A stretch of 7,560 nucleotides of DNA from Spirochaetia bacterium UBA5550 (GCA_002425885.1 DINC01000249.1:1-7560), one strand, 5' to 3'. Counted from the stretch's first letter, positions 1 through 7,442 are shown. The notes: generated from the sequence alone by a model not told the origin. A program made the numbers and translations.

Positions 1-31
1 AAAAAAATCAATATTAAGAATTGAAAATGGA

Positions 32-67
32 ATGCTGCAGATTTATCCCGTCAGATAATATCAGCAT
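32..67 (-). terminator. Weak terminator-like inverted repeat after the last operon gene
   Basis: Four bases past the stop codon at 71, the minus strand reads ATGCTG (67-62) and later CAGCAT (37-32), a perfect six-base inverted repeat. An inner stem TTATC/GATAA can form around a six-base loop. The following DNA is T-rich on this strand but has no clean T tract until positions 7-1. It could end the operon transcript, but it is not a textbook intrinsic terminator. Confidence 0.3.
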
Positions 68-70
68 CAA

Positions 71-838
71 TCATTTAGAGTAATTCCATTCTTCATTATT
101 AAATTTTGAAATATATGATTTCATTATTGCACTCTCTGCAATGGAGAGATCGCCTAATAAAAAATTAATATTCATTGAATCTGAAAAGCTGTTTATCAGT
201 TTAACTATAAGGTCATCAGTGAATTCATCATCCGCTTTATTTTTTAATTCACCGCATAGTGAAGTTATTGAATCAGCTGGAGTTTTAAAACCTCGTGATT
301 TAAGAACCTCGGGTTTTATTTTAATAGCGGAGTAAAGAAGCTGTTTATCAATATCAATAAGCAGCGTTCCGTGCTGCTGTAGAACACCTTTTTTTCTAAC
401 CTGGGCGCTTCCGGATATTTTTTTGTTGTTTATAACTATATCATTTACCGGCCTGTATTCAGCTTTAAGGGATAAGAGTTTAATTGATTCGATTATAGGT
501 GAGATTATGCATCTGAATGAATCCTCAACGGATTCAGGAACGATCTTTTTTTTCACAGGTAAAGTAAAACTGTATGTCAGTTCTTTATGATGAAGCACTG
601 TGCCTCCGCCTGTTACTCTTCGTGTCACGGAAATCCCGTTTTTTTGGCAGAATTCCAGATTAACGGTGTCGTCAATTTTCTGGAAGTAGCCTATTGTGAC
701 AGACGGGTAAGACCAGCGGTAAATTCTCAGTGTCGGTACCGGATTTTTTAATGACTGCATTTCAAGGATGGCTCGATCCCGTGCCATATTTACTGCCGCA
801 TTCATAGGAGGATCAATAATAAGTCTGAATTCAATCAT
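71..838 (-). CDS. Lipoate-protein ligase / octanoyltransferase family protein (LplA/LipM-like)
   Basis: This 255-residue protein belongs to the biotin/lipoate protein ligase catalytic fold family and probably attaches lipoate or octanoate to GcvH in the cytoplasm. The lipoyl-binding signature RRVTGGGTVLHHKELTYSF lies at residues 73-91, and the KISGSAQ motif at 140-146 places the conserved ligand-binding lysine at K140. The N-terminus (FRLIIDPPMNAAVNMARD) and the C-terminal EEWNY recall the octanoyltransferase LipM of Bacillus. However, the loop that carries LipM's nucleophilic cysteine is missing. The matching segment reads RPVNDIVI (129-136), with the Asn-Asp pair typical of ATP-dependent lipoate ligases. 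The separate LplA accessory domain is absent. The ATG start at 838 is supported by AAAGGA eight bases upstream. It lies 16 bases after lipA and is the last gene of the operon. Family is certain; ligase versus transferase activity is inferred and open. Confidence 0.88.
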   Translation of the reverse strand: MIEFRLIIDPPMNAAVNMARDRAILEMQSLKNPVPTLRIYRWSYPSVTIGYFQKIDDTVNLEFCQKNGISVTRRVTGGGTVLHHKELTYSFTLPVKKKIVPESVEDSFRCIISPIIESIKLLSLKAEYRPVNDIVINNKKISGSAQVRKKGVLQQHGTLLIDIDKQLLYSAIKIKPEVLKSRGFKTPADSITSLCGELKNKADDEFTDDLIVKLINSFSDSMNINFLLGDLSIAESAIMKSYISKFNNEEWNYSK

Positions 839-854
839 GGTGCAATTCCTTTTA

Positions 855-1703
855 TCAGATTATTGTATCAGCAAGGTATGAGCTTCGTACACTGGGGCCG
901 CAAAAAGCTTTTTTGAAGCCTATATTAATTGCGTATTCCTTTATCTCTTCAAATTCATCAGGATGATAATATTTTTTGACCTCATAGAATTCTTTGCCCG
1001 GTTTAAGGTATTGTCCAACTGTTATAATACTGCAGCCAGCATTAATAAGTGTTTCAATAGATGATTTTATCTGCTCTATTGTTTCACCGAATCCGATCAT
1101 CAGTCCCGATTTAACTGTTAAACCGGCATCAGCCGCAAGTCGCATAAGTCGTAATGAATGCTCATAATCACCTGCAGGCCTGAGAAGATGAAAAAAATCT
1201 TTTACTGTTTCGATATTATGGTTTAATATATAGATTTTTTCTTTCAATATAACACTTAATGAATGTTCCAGAGATTTTCTGAAGTCCGGGATAAGCAGTT
1301 CAATCCGGCTTTCCGGATTAAGCAATAATATCTGCCGGCAGGTTTCAGCAAATATTGATGCTCCGCCATCAGGAAGATCATCTCTTGTGACAGAGGTTAT
1401 GACTATGTATTTCAGGTTAAGTTCACTGACTGCCTGTGCAACTCTTTCAGGTTCTGTATAATCCGGTTTAGAAGGGATCCCTTTGTTTACAGCGCAATAT
1501 CTGCAGTTTCTTGTACAGGTATCACCTAATATCAAAAAAGTTGCAGTGCCTCTTGCAAAACATTCTCCAGAATTAGGGCATCCGGCTTCAGTACAGATAG
1601 TATGAAGACCAAGGTTGTTTACTATACGTTTAATCTCCAGAAATCTCTTCCCGCCGGGAATTTTATATCTTATCCAGTGAGGTTTTCTTTCCGTATCAGT
1701 CAC
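855..1703 (-). CDS. lipA: Lipoyl synthase LipA (radical SAM)
   Basis: LipA inserts two sulfur atoms at C6 and C8 of a protein-bound octanoyl group, here most likely on GcvH. The 282-residue protein shows both iron-sulfur signatures. The auxiliary-cluster cysteines are C37, C42 and C48 in CTEAGCPNSGEC, and the radical SAM CX3CX2C motif is C63, C67 and C70 in CTRNCRYC. Other family motifs are TSVTRDDLPDGGA (103-115), NHNIETV (161-167), KSGLMIGFGET (198-208) and VGQYLKP. The C-terminal GPSVRSSY (269-276) supplies the serine ligand of the auxiliary cluster. It is somewhat shorter than E. coli LipA (321 residues) at both ends but misses no key residue. The start is GTG, inside the end of gcvPB with an 8-base overlap. 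No strong ribosome binding site precedes it, so translation is probably coupled to gcvPB. Confidence 0.97.
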   Translation of the reverse strand: MTDTERKPHWIRYKIPGGKRFLEIKRIVNNLGLHTICTEAGCPNSGECFARGTATFLILGDTCTRNCRYCAVNKGIPSKPDYTEPERVAQAVSELNLKYIVITSVTRDDLPDGGASIFAETCRQILLLNPESRIELLIPDFRKSLEHSLSVILKEKIYILNHNIETVKDFFHLLRPAGDYEHSLRLMRLAADAGLTVKSGLMIGFGETIEQIKSSIETLINAGCSIITVGQYLKPGKEFYEVKKYYHPDEFEEIKEYAINIGFKKAFCGPSVRSSYLADTII

Positions 1704-3126
1704 CCCATTTTAACACAGGTTTTTTTGCTGCAAGAACAGTATCAACTCTTTTAACAGGAGTGTTATGCGGTGCGCCAAGAATTTTTTCCGGTTCAGCATC
1801 ACACTCTTTACGGATTGTTTTCATGACATCAATAAATCTTTGAAGGGATTCATAGCTTTCTGTTTCAGTAGGCTCGATCATGATAGCGCCGTGTATCAGG
1901 AGAGGAAAATAAACTGTAGGTGAATGGAATCCGTAATCAAGTATTCTTTTCGAAATATCATTTGTAGTAATTCCATTCGGGAGTCCCTTGTCATTCAGAA
2001 TAAACTCATGCATACATTTTCTGTTTATAGGGAGATTAAATATATTTTTTAACTGAGACATCAGATAATTTGCGTTAAGTACTGCTGTATCAGAAATATC
2101 TTTCAAACCGTCACATCCAAGCATCCTTATGTAGATATAAGCCCTGAGGCATATACTGAAATTTCCATAAAATGAATGGACCCTCCCGATTGAATCAGGT
2201 CTGTCGGAGTCAATCCCGAAACGTTCACCATCTTTAATCACTATAGTTACAGGGAGAAATTTAACAAGATGATCTGCTGCACCTAAGGGACCGGATCCGG
2301 GCCCGCCACCTCCATGGGGCGTTGAAAACGTCTTGTGAAGATTGATATGCATAAGATCAAAACCCACATCTCTGAATCGCACTCTTCCAACAAGGGCATT
2401 AAGATTTGCTCCATCTCCATAAAAAAGCGAACCGTTTTTATGAAGTGCCTCTGCTATTTTTATTATGTTTCTGTCAAAGAGCCCGAGAGTATTCGGACAT
2501 GTAAGCATCATCCCTGCTACATCCTTATCAAGCATTTCCATGAATTTATTAAAATCAACATCTCCGTCACTGTTAGAAGGAACTTCCTTTACATTAAAAC
2601 CACACATAGCAACTGAAGCAGGATTTGTTCCATGAGCCGAATCAGGTATAAGAATTGTACTTCTTTTTTCACCGATACTTTCAAAATATTTTTTTATAAC
2701 CATTACTCCTGTCAGTTCCCCATGTGAGCCTGCCGCAGGTGAGAGGGTAAAACCTCCGAGACCTGTTATGCGGCAGAGATATTCCGAAAATTCGAAAAGT
2801 ATACGCAACACTCCCTGGGAACTCTCCTCACCCGCAAAAGGATGAATTGATGAATATATTTTTTTACCTGATATCCTTTCATTAATTTTAGGATTGTATT
2901 TCATTGTGCAGCTTCCAAGCGGATACATCCCGTTATCCACACCGAAATTCATTTTTGAAAGATTGTTATAATGTCTCACGACAGCAGGTTCACTGCAATC
3001 GGGTAAATTAATTCCGGTTCTTATATATCCAGGGGGAATAATAGATGATGAAGGCCCTTTCCATTCCGGAAGTTTGTAATTGTTCTGACCGGAGTCACTT
3101 TTTTCAAAAATAAGTTCCACATTCAT
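1696..3126 (-). CDS. gcvPB: Glycine dehydrogenase (decarboxylating) subunit 2, P-protein beta
   Basis: This is the PLP-bearing half of the split glycine decarboxylase. With GcvPA it releases CO2 from glycine and transfers the aminomethyl group to the lipoyl arm of GcvH. The 476-residue length fits the family (about 480-490). Visible motifs are MYPLGSCTMKYNPK (67-80), the glycine-rich SPAAGSHGELTG (129-140), PDSAHGTNPAS (161-171), the GDGANLNA segment (237-244) and HINLHKTFSTPHGGGGPG (260-277). K265 in this last motif is the expected Schiff-base lysine. No truncation or missing catalytic residue is seen. The start overlaps the gcvPA stop as ATGA, with an AAAGGAGG ribosome binding site seven bases upstream inside the end of gcvPA. 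This supports equimolar, coupled production of the two P subunits. Confidence 0.98.
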   Translation of the reverse strand: MNVELIFEKSDSGQNNYKLPEWKGPSSSIIPPGYIRTGINLPDCSEPAVVRHYNNLSKMNFGVDNGMYPLGSCTMKYNPKINERISGKKIYSSIHPFAGEESSQGVLRILFEFSEYLCRITGLGGFTLSPAAGSHGELTGVMVIKKYFESIGEKRSTILIPDSAHGTNPASVAMCGFNVKEVPSNSDGDVDFNKFMEMLDKDVAGMMLTCPNTLGLFDRNIIKIAEALHKNGSLFYGDGANLNALVGRVRFRDVGFDLMHINLHKTFSTPHGGGGPGSGPLGAADHLVKFLPVTIVIKDGERFGIDSDRPDSIGRVHSFYGNFSICLRAYIYIRMLGCDGLKDISDTAVLNANYLMSQLKNIFNLPINRKCMHEFILNDKGLPNGITTNDISKRILDYGFHSPTVYFPLLIHGAIMIEPTETESYESLQRFIDVMKTIRKECDAEPEKILGAPHNTPVKRVDTVLAAKKPVLKWGD

Positions 3127-4457
3127 AATGATGCCTCCTTTAGTATATCACAATACTCATCTACGTCACTTTGTGAAATCATCTCAGTGGCGCATACAAG
3201 AAGACATCCGTTATAATCGTCATACCATCTGCCGATCTCTATTCCGGGATTAATTCCTCTTTTCCTGAATTCAAAAATATAGCGGTTGATATCCCGGGGT
3301 TTTATTACAAATTCATTAAAAAAAGGGGTATTATCATGAACTGATTTTATACCGGTAGCAGTTAGTTTATTCTTTAAATATGACGCAGTATTGTGATTAA
3401 GTTGAGCAAGCGAACTCAGCTTCACACCTATTAGACTCAGGTAAACTGCCGTCCTGAGAGCAATTAGTCCCTGGTTTGTACAGATATTTGATGTAGCCTT
3501 TTCTCTCCTGATATGCTGTTCCCTGGTCTGTAATGTTAAAGCGAAAGCTCTATTGCCTGAAGAATCCAGTGTCTGACCCGCAAGCCTTCCAGGCATTTTT
3601 CGCAGGAAATCTTTTTTAGCTGAGATATAACCGGCGTAAGGCCCTCCGAAATTAAGCGGATTTCCGAAACTCTGTATTTCACCACATACAATGGAAGCAC
3701 CCAGTTCGCCTGGACCTTTAAGAAGTCCAAGACTCATTGCTTCAACAACAGCAGTTATGAGAATAGTTTCTGAATTGCCGGTAATTTTGCTGAATGACTT
3801 AGTATCTTCAATATTACCTAAAAAATTCGGGGATTGGATAATTATTGAAGAGGTGTGGTCATCAATCAGACCCCGCGTTTTCTCAAAATCGGTTAATCCC
3901 TTTTCTAAAGGAATTTCAACAATATCAAAATCACCAGCCCATGCGTATGTTTTTAAAACCTGCCGGTAATTTGGATGCACTCCTCTGCTTACGAGAACTT
4001 TACGCCGTCCGTTTGTTCTTATGCCCATCATTACTGCTTCCGCCAGAGATGTCGCTCCATCGTACATGCTTGCATTAGTTATATCAAGTCCAGTGAGAGA
4101 TGAAATCATTGTCTGAAATTCAAATATTGCCGCGAGAGTACCCTGACTTACTTCAGGCTGATATGGAGTATACGATGTGTAGAATTCTGAACGGGCAGAA
4201 ATTTCATCTACAACAGCAGGAATATAATGATTATATGCGCCTCCTCCGGTAAATATTGTTCTGTATTCAGTATTATTTAAACCTATTAAGTTCATCTCTT
4301 TTTCGATTTCAATTTCAGAGAGAGGTTCAGGTAATCCCGAAATACAATCTGTCTGAATTTCTTTTGGAATATCACTGAAAAGATTATCAATATCCGCCGC
4401 ACCTGCTGCTTTAAGCATAATAGCTCTCTGCTCGTGAGACAGCCCTGTGTAACTCAT
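3123..4457 (-). CDS. gcvPA: Glycine dehydrogenase (decarboxylating) subunit 1, P-protein alpha
   Basis: This is the non-lysine half of the split P protein; it pairs with GcvPB to form the glycine decarboxylase active site. The 444-residue length is typical. Signature stretches are FTGGGAYNHYIP (69-80), TSYTPYQPEVSQGTLAAIFE (94-113), ASMYDGATSLAEA (129-141), FGNPLNFGGPYAGY (264-277), RLAGQT (291-296) and REQHIRREKATSNICTNQ (312-329). These match the fold-type I PLP enzyme family to which GcvP belongs; the PLP lysine is expected, and found, in the partner subunit. The ATG at 4457 follows AGAGGG by eight bases and comes only 4 bases after the gcvH stop. The gene overlaps gcvPB by 4 bases. Confidence 0.97.
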   Translation of the reverse strand: MSYTGLSHEQRAIMLKAAGAADIDNLFSDIPKEIQTDCISGLPEPLSEIEIEKEMNLIGLNNTEYRTIFTGGGAYNHYIPAVVDEISARSEFYTSYTPYQPEVSQGTLAAIFEFQTMISSLTGLDITNASMYDGATSLAEAVMMGIRTNGRRKVLVSRGVHPNYRQVLKTYAWAGDFDIVEIPLEKGLTDFEKTRGLIDDHTSSIIIQSPNFLGNIEDTKSFSKITGNSETILITAVVEAMSLGLLKGPGELGASIVCGEIQSFGNPLNFGGPYAGYISAKKDFLRKMPGRLAGQTLDSSGNRAFALTLQTREQHIRREKATSNICTNQGLIALRTAVYLSLIGVKLSSLAQLNHNTASYLKNKLTATGIKSVHDNTPFFNEFVIKPRDINRYIFEFRKRGINPGIEIGRWYDDYNGCLLVCATEMISQSDVDEYCDILKEASL

Positions 4458-4461
4458 TCTA

Positions 4462-4875
4462 TTATCCCTCTTTTATCAGTTTGAGATACTCTGAAGGTTT
4501 GAGAAGATTCTCCAGTGAGGACTTACCCGCAATTTCAATTTTGAAGAGCCACCCTTCCCCGTAAGGATCCTGGTTAATCAGTTCAGGGGTATCTTCAACT
4601 TTACGGTTAACAGTCTGAATCGTACCTGCTGCCGGTGAGTACACATCAGAAGCAGCTTTAGGCGATTCAACTACTGCAACAGTTTCTCTTCTTTCAATTT
4701 TTGAATGAACAATATTACTCAGGAATTCCACAAAGACTATATCACCAAGAGCATTCTGCGCGTGGTCTGTGATGCCGCATATTCCATTTTTGTCATCAAC
4801 AACTCTTATCCATTCATGATCCTCTGTGTACAGAAGATCCTCCGGCACATTCATCCCTTTATCCGGTTTACTCAT
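4462..4875 (-). CDS. gcvH: Glycine cleavage system H protein (lipoyl carrier)
   Basis: GcvH is the small lipoylated shuttle protein that carries the aminomethyl intermediate from the P protein to the T protein and is then re-oxidised. The 137-residue length is normal. The N-terminal LLYTEDHEWIRV (14-25), GITDHAQNALGDIVFVE (34-50) and VAVVESPKAASDVYSPAAG (66-84) are classic, with lipoylation predicted on K73. The C-terminal PYGEGWLFKI (104-113) is also conserved. One small departure is ESPKAASD where ESVKAASD is more usual. The start at 4875 is chosen because a strong AAAGGAGG lies five bases upstream; the internal Met8 has no such site. It is the likely shared substrate of lipA and the lipoate-ligase-family gene at the end of the operon. 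Confidence 0.98.
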   Translation of the reverse strand: MSKPDKGMNVPEDLLYTEDHEWIRVVDDKNGICGITDHAQNALGDIVFVEFLSNIVHSKIERRETVAVVESPKAASDVYSPAAGTIQTVNRKVEDTPELINQDPYGEGWLFKIEIAGKSSLENLLKPSEYLKLIKEG

Positions 4876-4922
4876 ATCGGCCTCCTTTTATAATCTGCTT
4901 TAATCCTGAGTCATTTTTTATT

Positions 4923-6008
4923 TTAACCGTGAAATTTATAGAACGGTTTTTTAACAACTTCACCTTTATATCCTCTGTCACGGATAATTATTTCTACTGA
5001 ATCACCTGTTGAAACAGCGCCTTTTTTAACAAGACACAGCGCTATACCATTTTTAATATTAGGAGAATATGCACCGCTTGTTACATAACCAATATTATTA
5101 TCTTTTGAAACTACTTTGCACTGTTCCCTTGGTATACCACGATCAACAAGTTTCACAGCAATCTGTTCTTTTTCCGCACCGCTATTTTTCAGCCGGAGGA
5201 GTTCTGATTTCCCGATATAATCCGCGTCTGACGAGATGAGCCAGCTTAGTCCCGCTTCTACAGGATTTATAGAATCACTTATCTCATGGCCATATAACGA
5301 ATAACAGGATTCAAGACGGAGAGTGTCCCGGCAGCCGAGTCCGGCAGCTTTTACACCGTAAAACGTTCCTTCAGAAATTATACTGTTCCATAGTTCTTCA
5401 GCTTTTCCGTTATTAATAAAAAGTTCATACCCCCATTCGCCGGTATAACCGGTTGCGGAGATCATTATTGCTGAGCCTCCGAATCTGTCATAGTAAAACC
5501 TGAATCTTTCAAGTTTATCTATAGAATCGGGGTTGAATATTTTTTTCATAACGTCTTTTGAAGCCGGGCCCTGGAGATCTATCTTGGCAGTATCGTCAGA
5601 AATATTGTCGATTGTTACACCATCCATAAGATGCTGTTTCATCCAGTTAAAATCCTTTTCGGCAGTTGATGCGTTTACTACGAGGAAATAGTGTTCATCT
5701 CCTGCCTGAAAAATGAACAGGTCATCTATTACACCACCTTCTTCATAACAGAATAGCGTATACATACCTTTTCCGGTTTCAAGTTTTGACATAGTTGTCG
5801 GAATCAATTGTGAAAGAAAATTTTTTGCCTCAGGACCTTTTACAGTAATTTCGCCCATGTGTGAAACATCAAAAAGTCCTGCGGCGGTTCTTACAGCAAT
5901 ATGTTCATCGATGATTGATGTATACTGTACGGGCATTTCATAACCGGCAAATTCAACCATCTTTGCTCCTGCTTTAATATGCGCGCTGTACAACGGTGTA
6001 TGCTTCAT
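4923..6008 (-). CDS. gcvT: Glycine cleavage system T protein (aminomethyltransferase)
   Basis: GcvT moves the one-carbon unit from aminomethylated GcvH to tetrahydrofolate, giving 5,10-methylene-THF and ammonia. The 361-residue protein begins with [20 protein letters not shown] (4-23) and MPVQY. It continues with [11 protein letters not shown] (44-54), GGVIDDLF (91-98, containing the folate-site aspartate D95 or D96), [12 protein letters not shown] (187-198), [11 protein letters not shown] (223-233) and YGHEI (239-243). The C-terminal barrel domain ends in [10 protein letters not shown]. This GcvT pattern, together with its neighbours, favours true aminomethyltransferase over related folate-dependent dehydrogenases or YgfZ. 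Its start overlaps the stop of the upstream oxidoreductase by 4 bases (ATGA), with AAGGAG inside that gene as ribosome binding site. A 47-base gap, the largest in the operon, separates it from gcvH. Confidence 0.97.
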   Translation of the reverse strand: MKHTPLYSAHIKAGAKMVEFAGYEMPVQYTSIIDEHIAVRTAAGLFDVSHMGEITVKGPEAKNFLSQLIPTTMSKLETGKGMYTLFCYEEGGVIDDLFIFQAGDEHYFLVVNASTAEKDFNWMKQHLMDGVTIDNISDDTAKIDLQGPASKDVMKKIFNPDSIDKLERFRFYYDRFGGSAIMISATGYTGEWGYELFINNGKAEELWNSIISEGTFYGVKAAGLGCRDTLRLESCYSLYGHEISDSINPVEAGLSWLISSDADYIGKSELLRLKNSGAEKEQIAVKLVDRGIPREQCKVVSKDNNIGYVTSGAYSPNIKNGIALCLVKKGAVSTGDSVEIIIRDRGYKGEVVKKPFYKFHG

Positions 6009-7336
6009 CTTTTTAATCTCCTTAAGCCTATATCCGCGGCCCGTAACAGCGGATCATAAACCTCGCTGATCGAAGGACAATAAGCGAGTTCAGTTCTACA
6101 GAGTTCATCAATAGTAATCCCGAACTCTACAGCCATACTTATTAAGTTAATTCTTGATGCCGCTCCTTCTAATCCGCAGCATTGCGCTCCAAGTATCAGG
6201 CCTGAATTTTTATCGAAGATAATTTTTACAGTTATATCAGTGTTGTCAGGATAGTATTCCGGCCTGATTTTTGATGTAATCTTTCCGGCGAGAGGCTCAA
6301 ATCCGCGCTGAATTGCAGTTTCTGTGTTAAAACCGGTTCCGGCTAATTCGAAGTTACCCGCTTTTGTAACGAAAGTTGATGCAGTACCACGATACTCCAT
6401 TCTCCCGCCAAGTGCGTTTATACCGGCGATTGTACCTTGTTTGTAAGCGGATGTAGCAAGCCTTGATGAGATGGGCTTCCCGTCAATAGAAGACCAGGAC
6501 GCAATGCAATCCCCTGCGGCAAACACATCTTCAGCAGATGTTCTGAGAAAAGAATCTGTAGTTATACCTGATTTACTAAATCCGATGCCTGAGTTTTCTG
6601 CAATTGTAATATCAGGAGCAAATCCCGTTGCTATTATTGTCAGCTCTGATTCGATAATTCCACTGTTGCATATTACTTTATGCAGTTTTCCGTCTTCCTC
6701 AAAAGCTGTAACCGCACAATTTTTCTGAACAGATATTCCTTCTGCACTCAGATGATTTTCTGTCATAAGTGAAATATCAGGATCAATAATTCCTTTTAAA
6801 AACTGATCCTGCATTTCAACAATGATAACCCGCTTCCCCTGTTTGTGTAATGCAAAAGATGCTTCTATTCCGATCGCCCCGCCTCCGATTACCACGCAGG
6901 CTGATGCTCCCTCTGATGCTGTAAGTACATTTTTAAGATCCTCCGGATCGGTAAGAGTAAATAAAGATTTACCAAGTAATTTATCTACTCCTGGAATAGC
7001 AGGTATAACTGCCCTGTAGCCGGAAGCTGTAATAAGAGAATTATAGTTTTCTGTCAGACTCCCGGAATCTGTTTTATATAAAACTTTTCTTGAGTCCGTT
7101 AAAATACCTGTCACTCTACCTTGCAGTCTGGTTATTCCACCCCTTTCCAGATTAATATTCTGAAGCAGATCGTCCGGGTTGACTATACCCTCCAGCGCAT
7201 AAGGTAGGCCGCAGGGGTGCATAAGATCGCTCTCTTTAGGATCTATTATAATTATTTCAGTTTTCGGCTCTGCCCTTTTCACTGACATTGCTGCAGCATA
7301 ACCGGCTGATCCGAAACCGCAGATAACAATTTTCAT
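6005..7336 (-). CDS. FAD-dependent NAD(P)H thiol-disulfide oxidoreductase, CoA-disulfide reductase/NADH oxidase type
   Basis: This 443-residue flavoprotein has an N-terminal FAD-binding Rossmann motif GFGSAG (7-12), then HPCGLPYALEG (40-50) with one active-site cysteine, C42. A second dinucleotide motif VIGGGAIGIEAS (149-160) binds NAD(P)H, and the second FAD contact is DVFAAGDC (270-277). A C-terminal dimerisation domain includes GAQCCGLEGAASRI (383-396) and LAYCPSISEVYDP (417-429). The single-cysteine CGLPY motif is that of CoA-disulfide reductases, NADH oxidases and related persulfide reductases, not the CxxxxC of dihydrolipoamide dehydrogenase. Tyrosines at 361/362 and 419 could match the active-site tyrosines known in CoA-disulfide reductase. 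It is the first gene of the operon and overlaps gcvT by 4 bases, so a role in glycine cleavage redox chemistry is inferred. The substrate is not known. The ATG at 7336 has GGGGAG six bases upstream. Confidence 0.9.
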   Translation of the reverse strand: MKIVICGFGSAGYAAAMSVKRAEPKTEIIIIDPKESDLMHPCGLPYALEGIVNPDDLLQNINLERGGITRLQGRVTGILTDSRKVLYKTDSGSLTENYNSLITASGYRAVIPAIPGVDKLLGKSLFTLTDPEDLKNVLTASEGASACVVIGGGAIGIEASFALHKQGKRVIIVEMQDQFLKGIIDPDISLMTENHLSAEGISVQKNCAVTAFEEDGKLHKVICNSGIIESELTIIATGFAPDITIAENSGIGFSKSGITTDSFLRTSAEDVFAAGDCIASWSSIDGKPISSRLATSAYKQGTIAGINALGGRMEYRGTASTFVTKAGNFELAGTGFNTETAIQRGFEPLAGKITSKIRPEYYPDNTDITVKIIFDKNSGLILGAQCCGLEGAASRINLISMAVEFGITIDELCRTELAYCPSISEVYDPLLRAADIGLRRLKR

Positions 7337-7342
7337 GGCAAT

Positions 7343-7348
7343 CTCCCC
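7343..7348 (-). promoter_or_regulatory. Ribosome binding site of the first operon gene, possibly masked by a leader hairpin
   Basis: On the minus strand GGGGAG lies six bases before the ATG at 7336. An upstream CTCCTT (7362-7367) can pair with it through four Watson-Crick and two G-U pairs around a 13-base loop. The pairing is short, so masking of the site is only a possibility. Confidence 0.55.
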
Positions 7349-7405
7349 GGTTAATAATTCAAAGGAGTTCTATTTTTTCCGATGTTTAAAAAATTCTTTT
7401 TTAGT

Positions 7406-7432
7406 GCAATTTTAATATAATAGATTTATTGC
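7406..7432. promoter_or_regulatory. Imperfect palindrome over the -10 box, candidate operator
   Basis: A 27-base imperfect dyad is centred on 7419: GCAAT (7406-7410) faces ATTGC (7428-7432), and the centre reads TAT-A-ATA (7416-7422). It covers the predicted -10 box and transcription start, where a repressor would act. The arms are only five bases and the context is AT-rich, so this is a candidate only. Confidence 0.3.
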
Positions 7433-7442
7433 GGAATTTCAA
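7414..7442 (-). promoter_or_regulatory. Predicted sigma70-type promoter of the gcv operon
   Basis: Read on the minus strand, a -35 box TTGAAA (7442-7437, five of six matches to TTGACA) is followed by a 17-base spacer and a -10 box TATATT (7419-7414, five of six matches to TATAAT). Transcription would start near 7407, leaving a leader of about 70 bases before the ATG at 7336. The spacing is ideal and it sits directly ahead of the only plausible operon start. The surrounding DNA is very AT-rich, which raises the chance of accidental matches. Confidence 0.6.

Noticed and set aside
71..838. Naming the last gene lipM
   Set aside because: The overall layout is LipM-like, but the catalytic cysteine loop is absent and ligase-type residues take its place.
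2335..2616. Plus-strand open frame of 93 codons opposite gcvPB
   Set aside because: It lies wholly antisense to a strongly conserved gene, its translation resembles no protein, and its extent follows from the codon use of gcvPB.
3691..4078. Two overlapping plus-strand open frames opposite gcvPA
   Set aside because: Both are antisense to conserved GcvPA codons, overlap one another in different frames and have no recognisable product.
4876..4922. Internal promoter in the gcvT-gcvH gap (ATGACT, 16-base spacer, TATAAA on the minus strand)
   Set aside because: The -35 match is weak (four of six), and the start site it predicts would fall within the gcvH ribosome binding site, leaving no usable leader.
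6471..7019. Plus-strand open frames opposite the oxidoreductase (6471-6728 and 6822-7019)
   Set aside because: They mirror conserved flavoprotein motifs on the other strand and show no family resemblance or independent expression signals.
6005..7336. Calling the lead gene dihydrolipoamide dehydrogenase (lpdA/gcvL)
   Set aside because: The position in the operon invites that name, but the redox motif has one cysteine (HPCGLPY), not the CxxxxC pair of that enzyme, so the name would overstate the evidence.
7337..7410. Glycine riboswitch ahead of the gcv operon
   Set aside because: Glycine riboswitches are common before gcv operons, but the leader predicted from the promoter is only about 70 bases, very AT-rich, and shows neither the paired-stem layout nor the conserved GC-rich core of a single or tandem aptamer.
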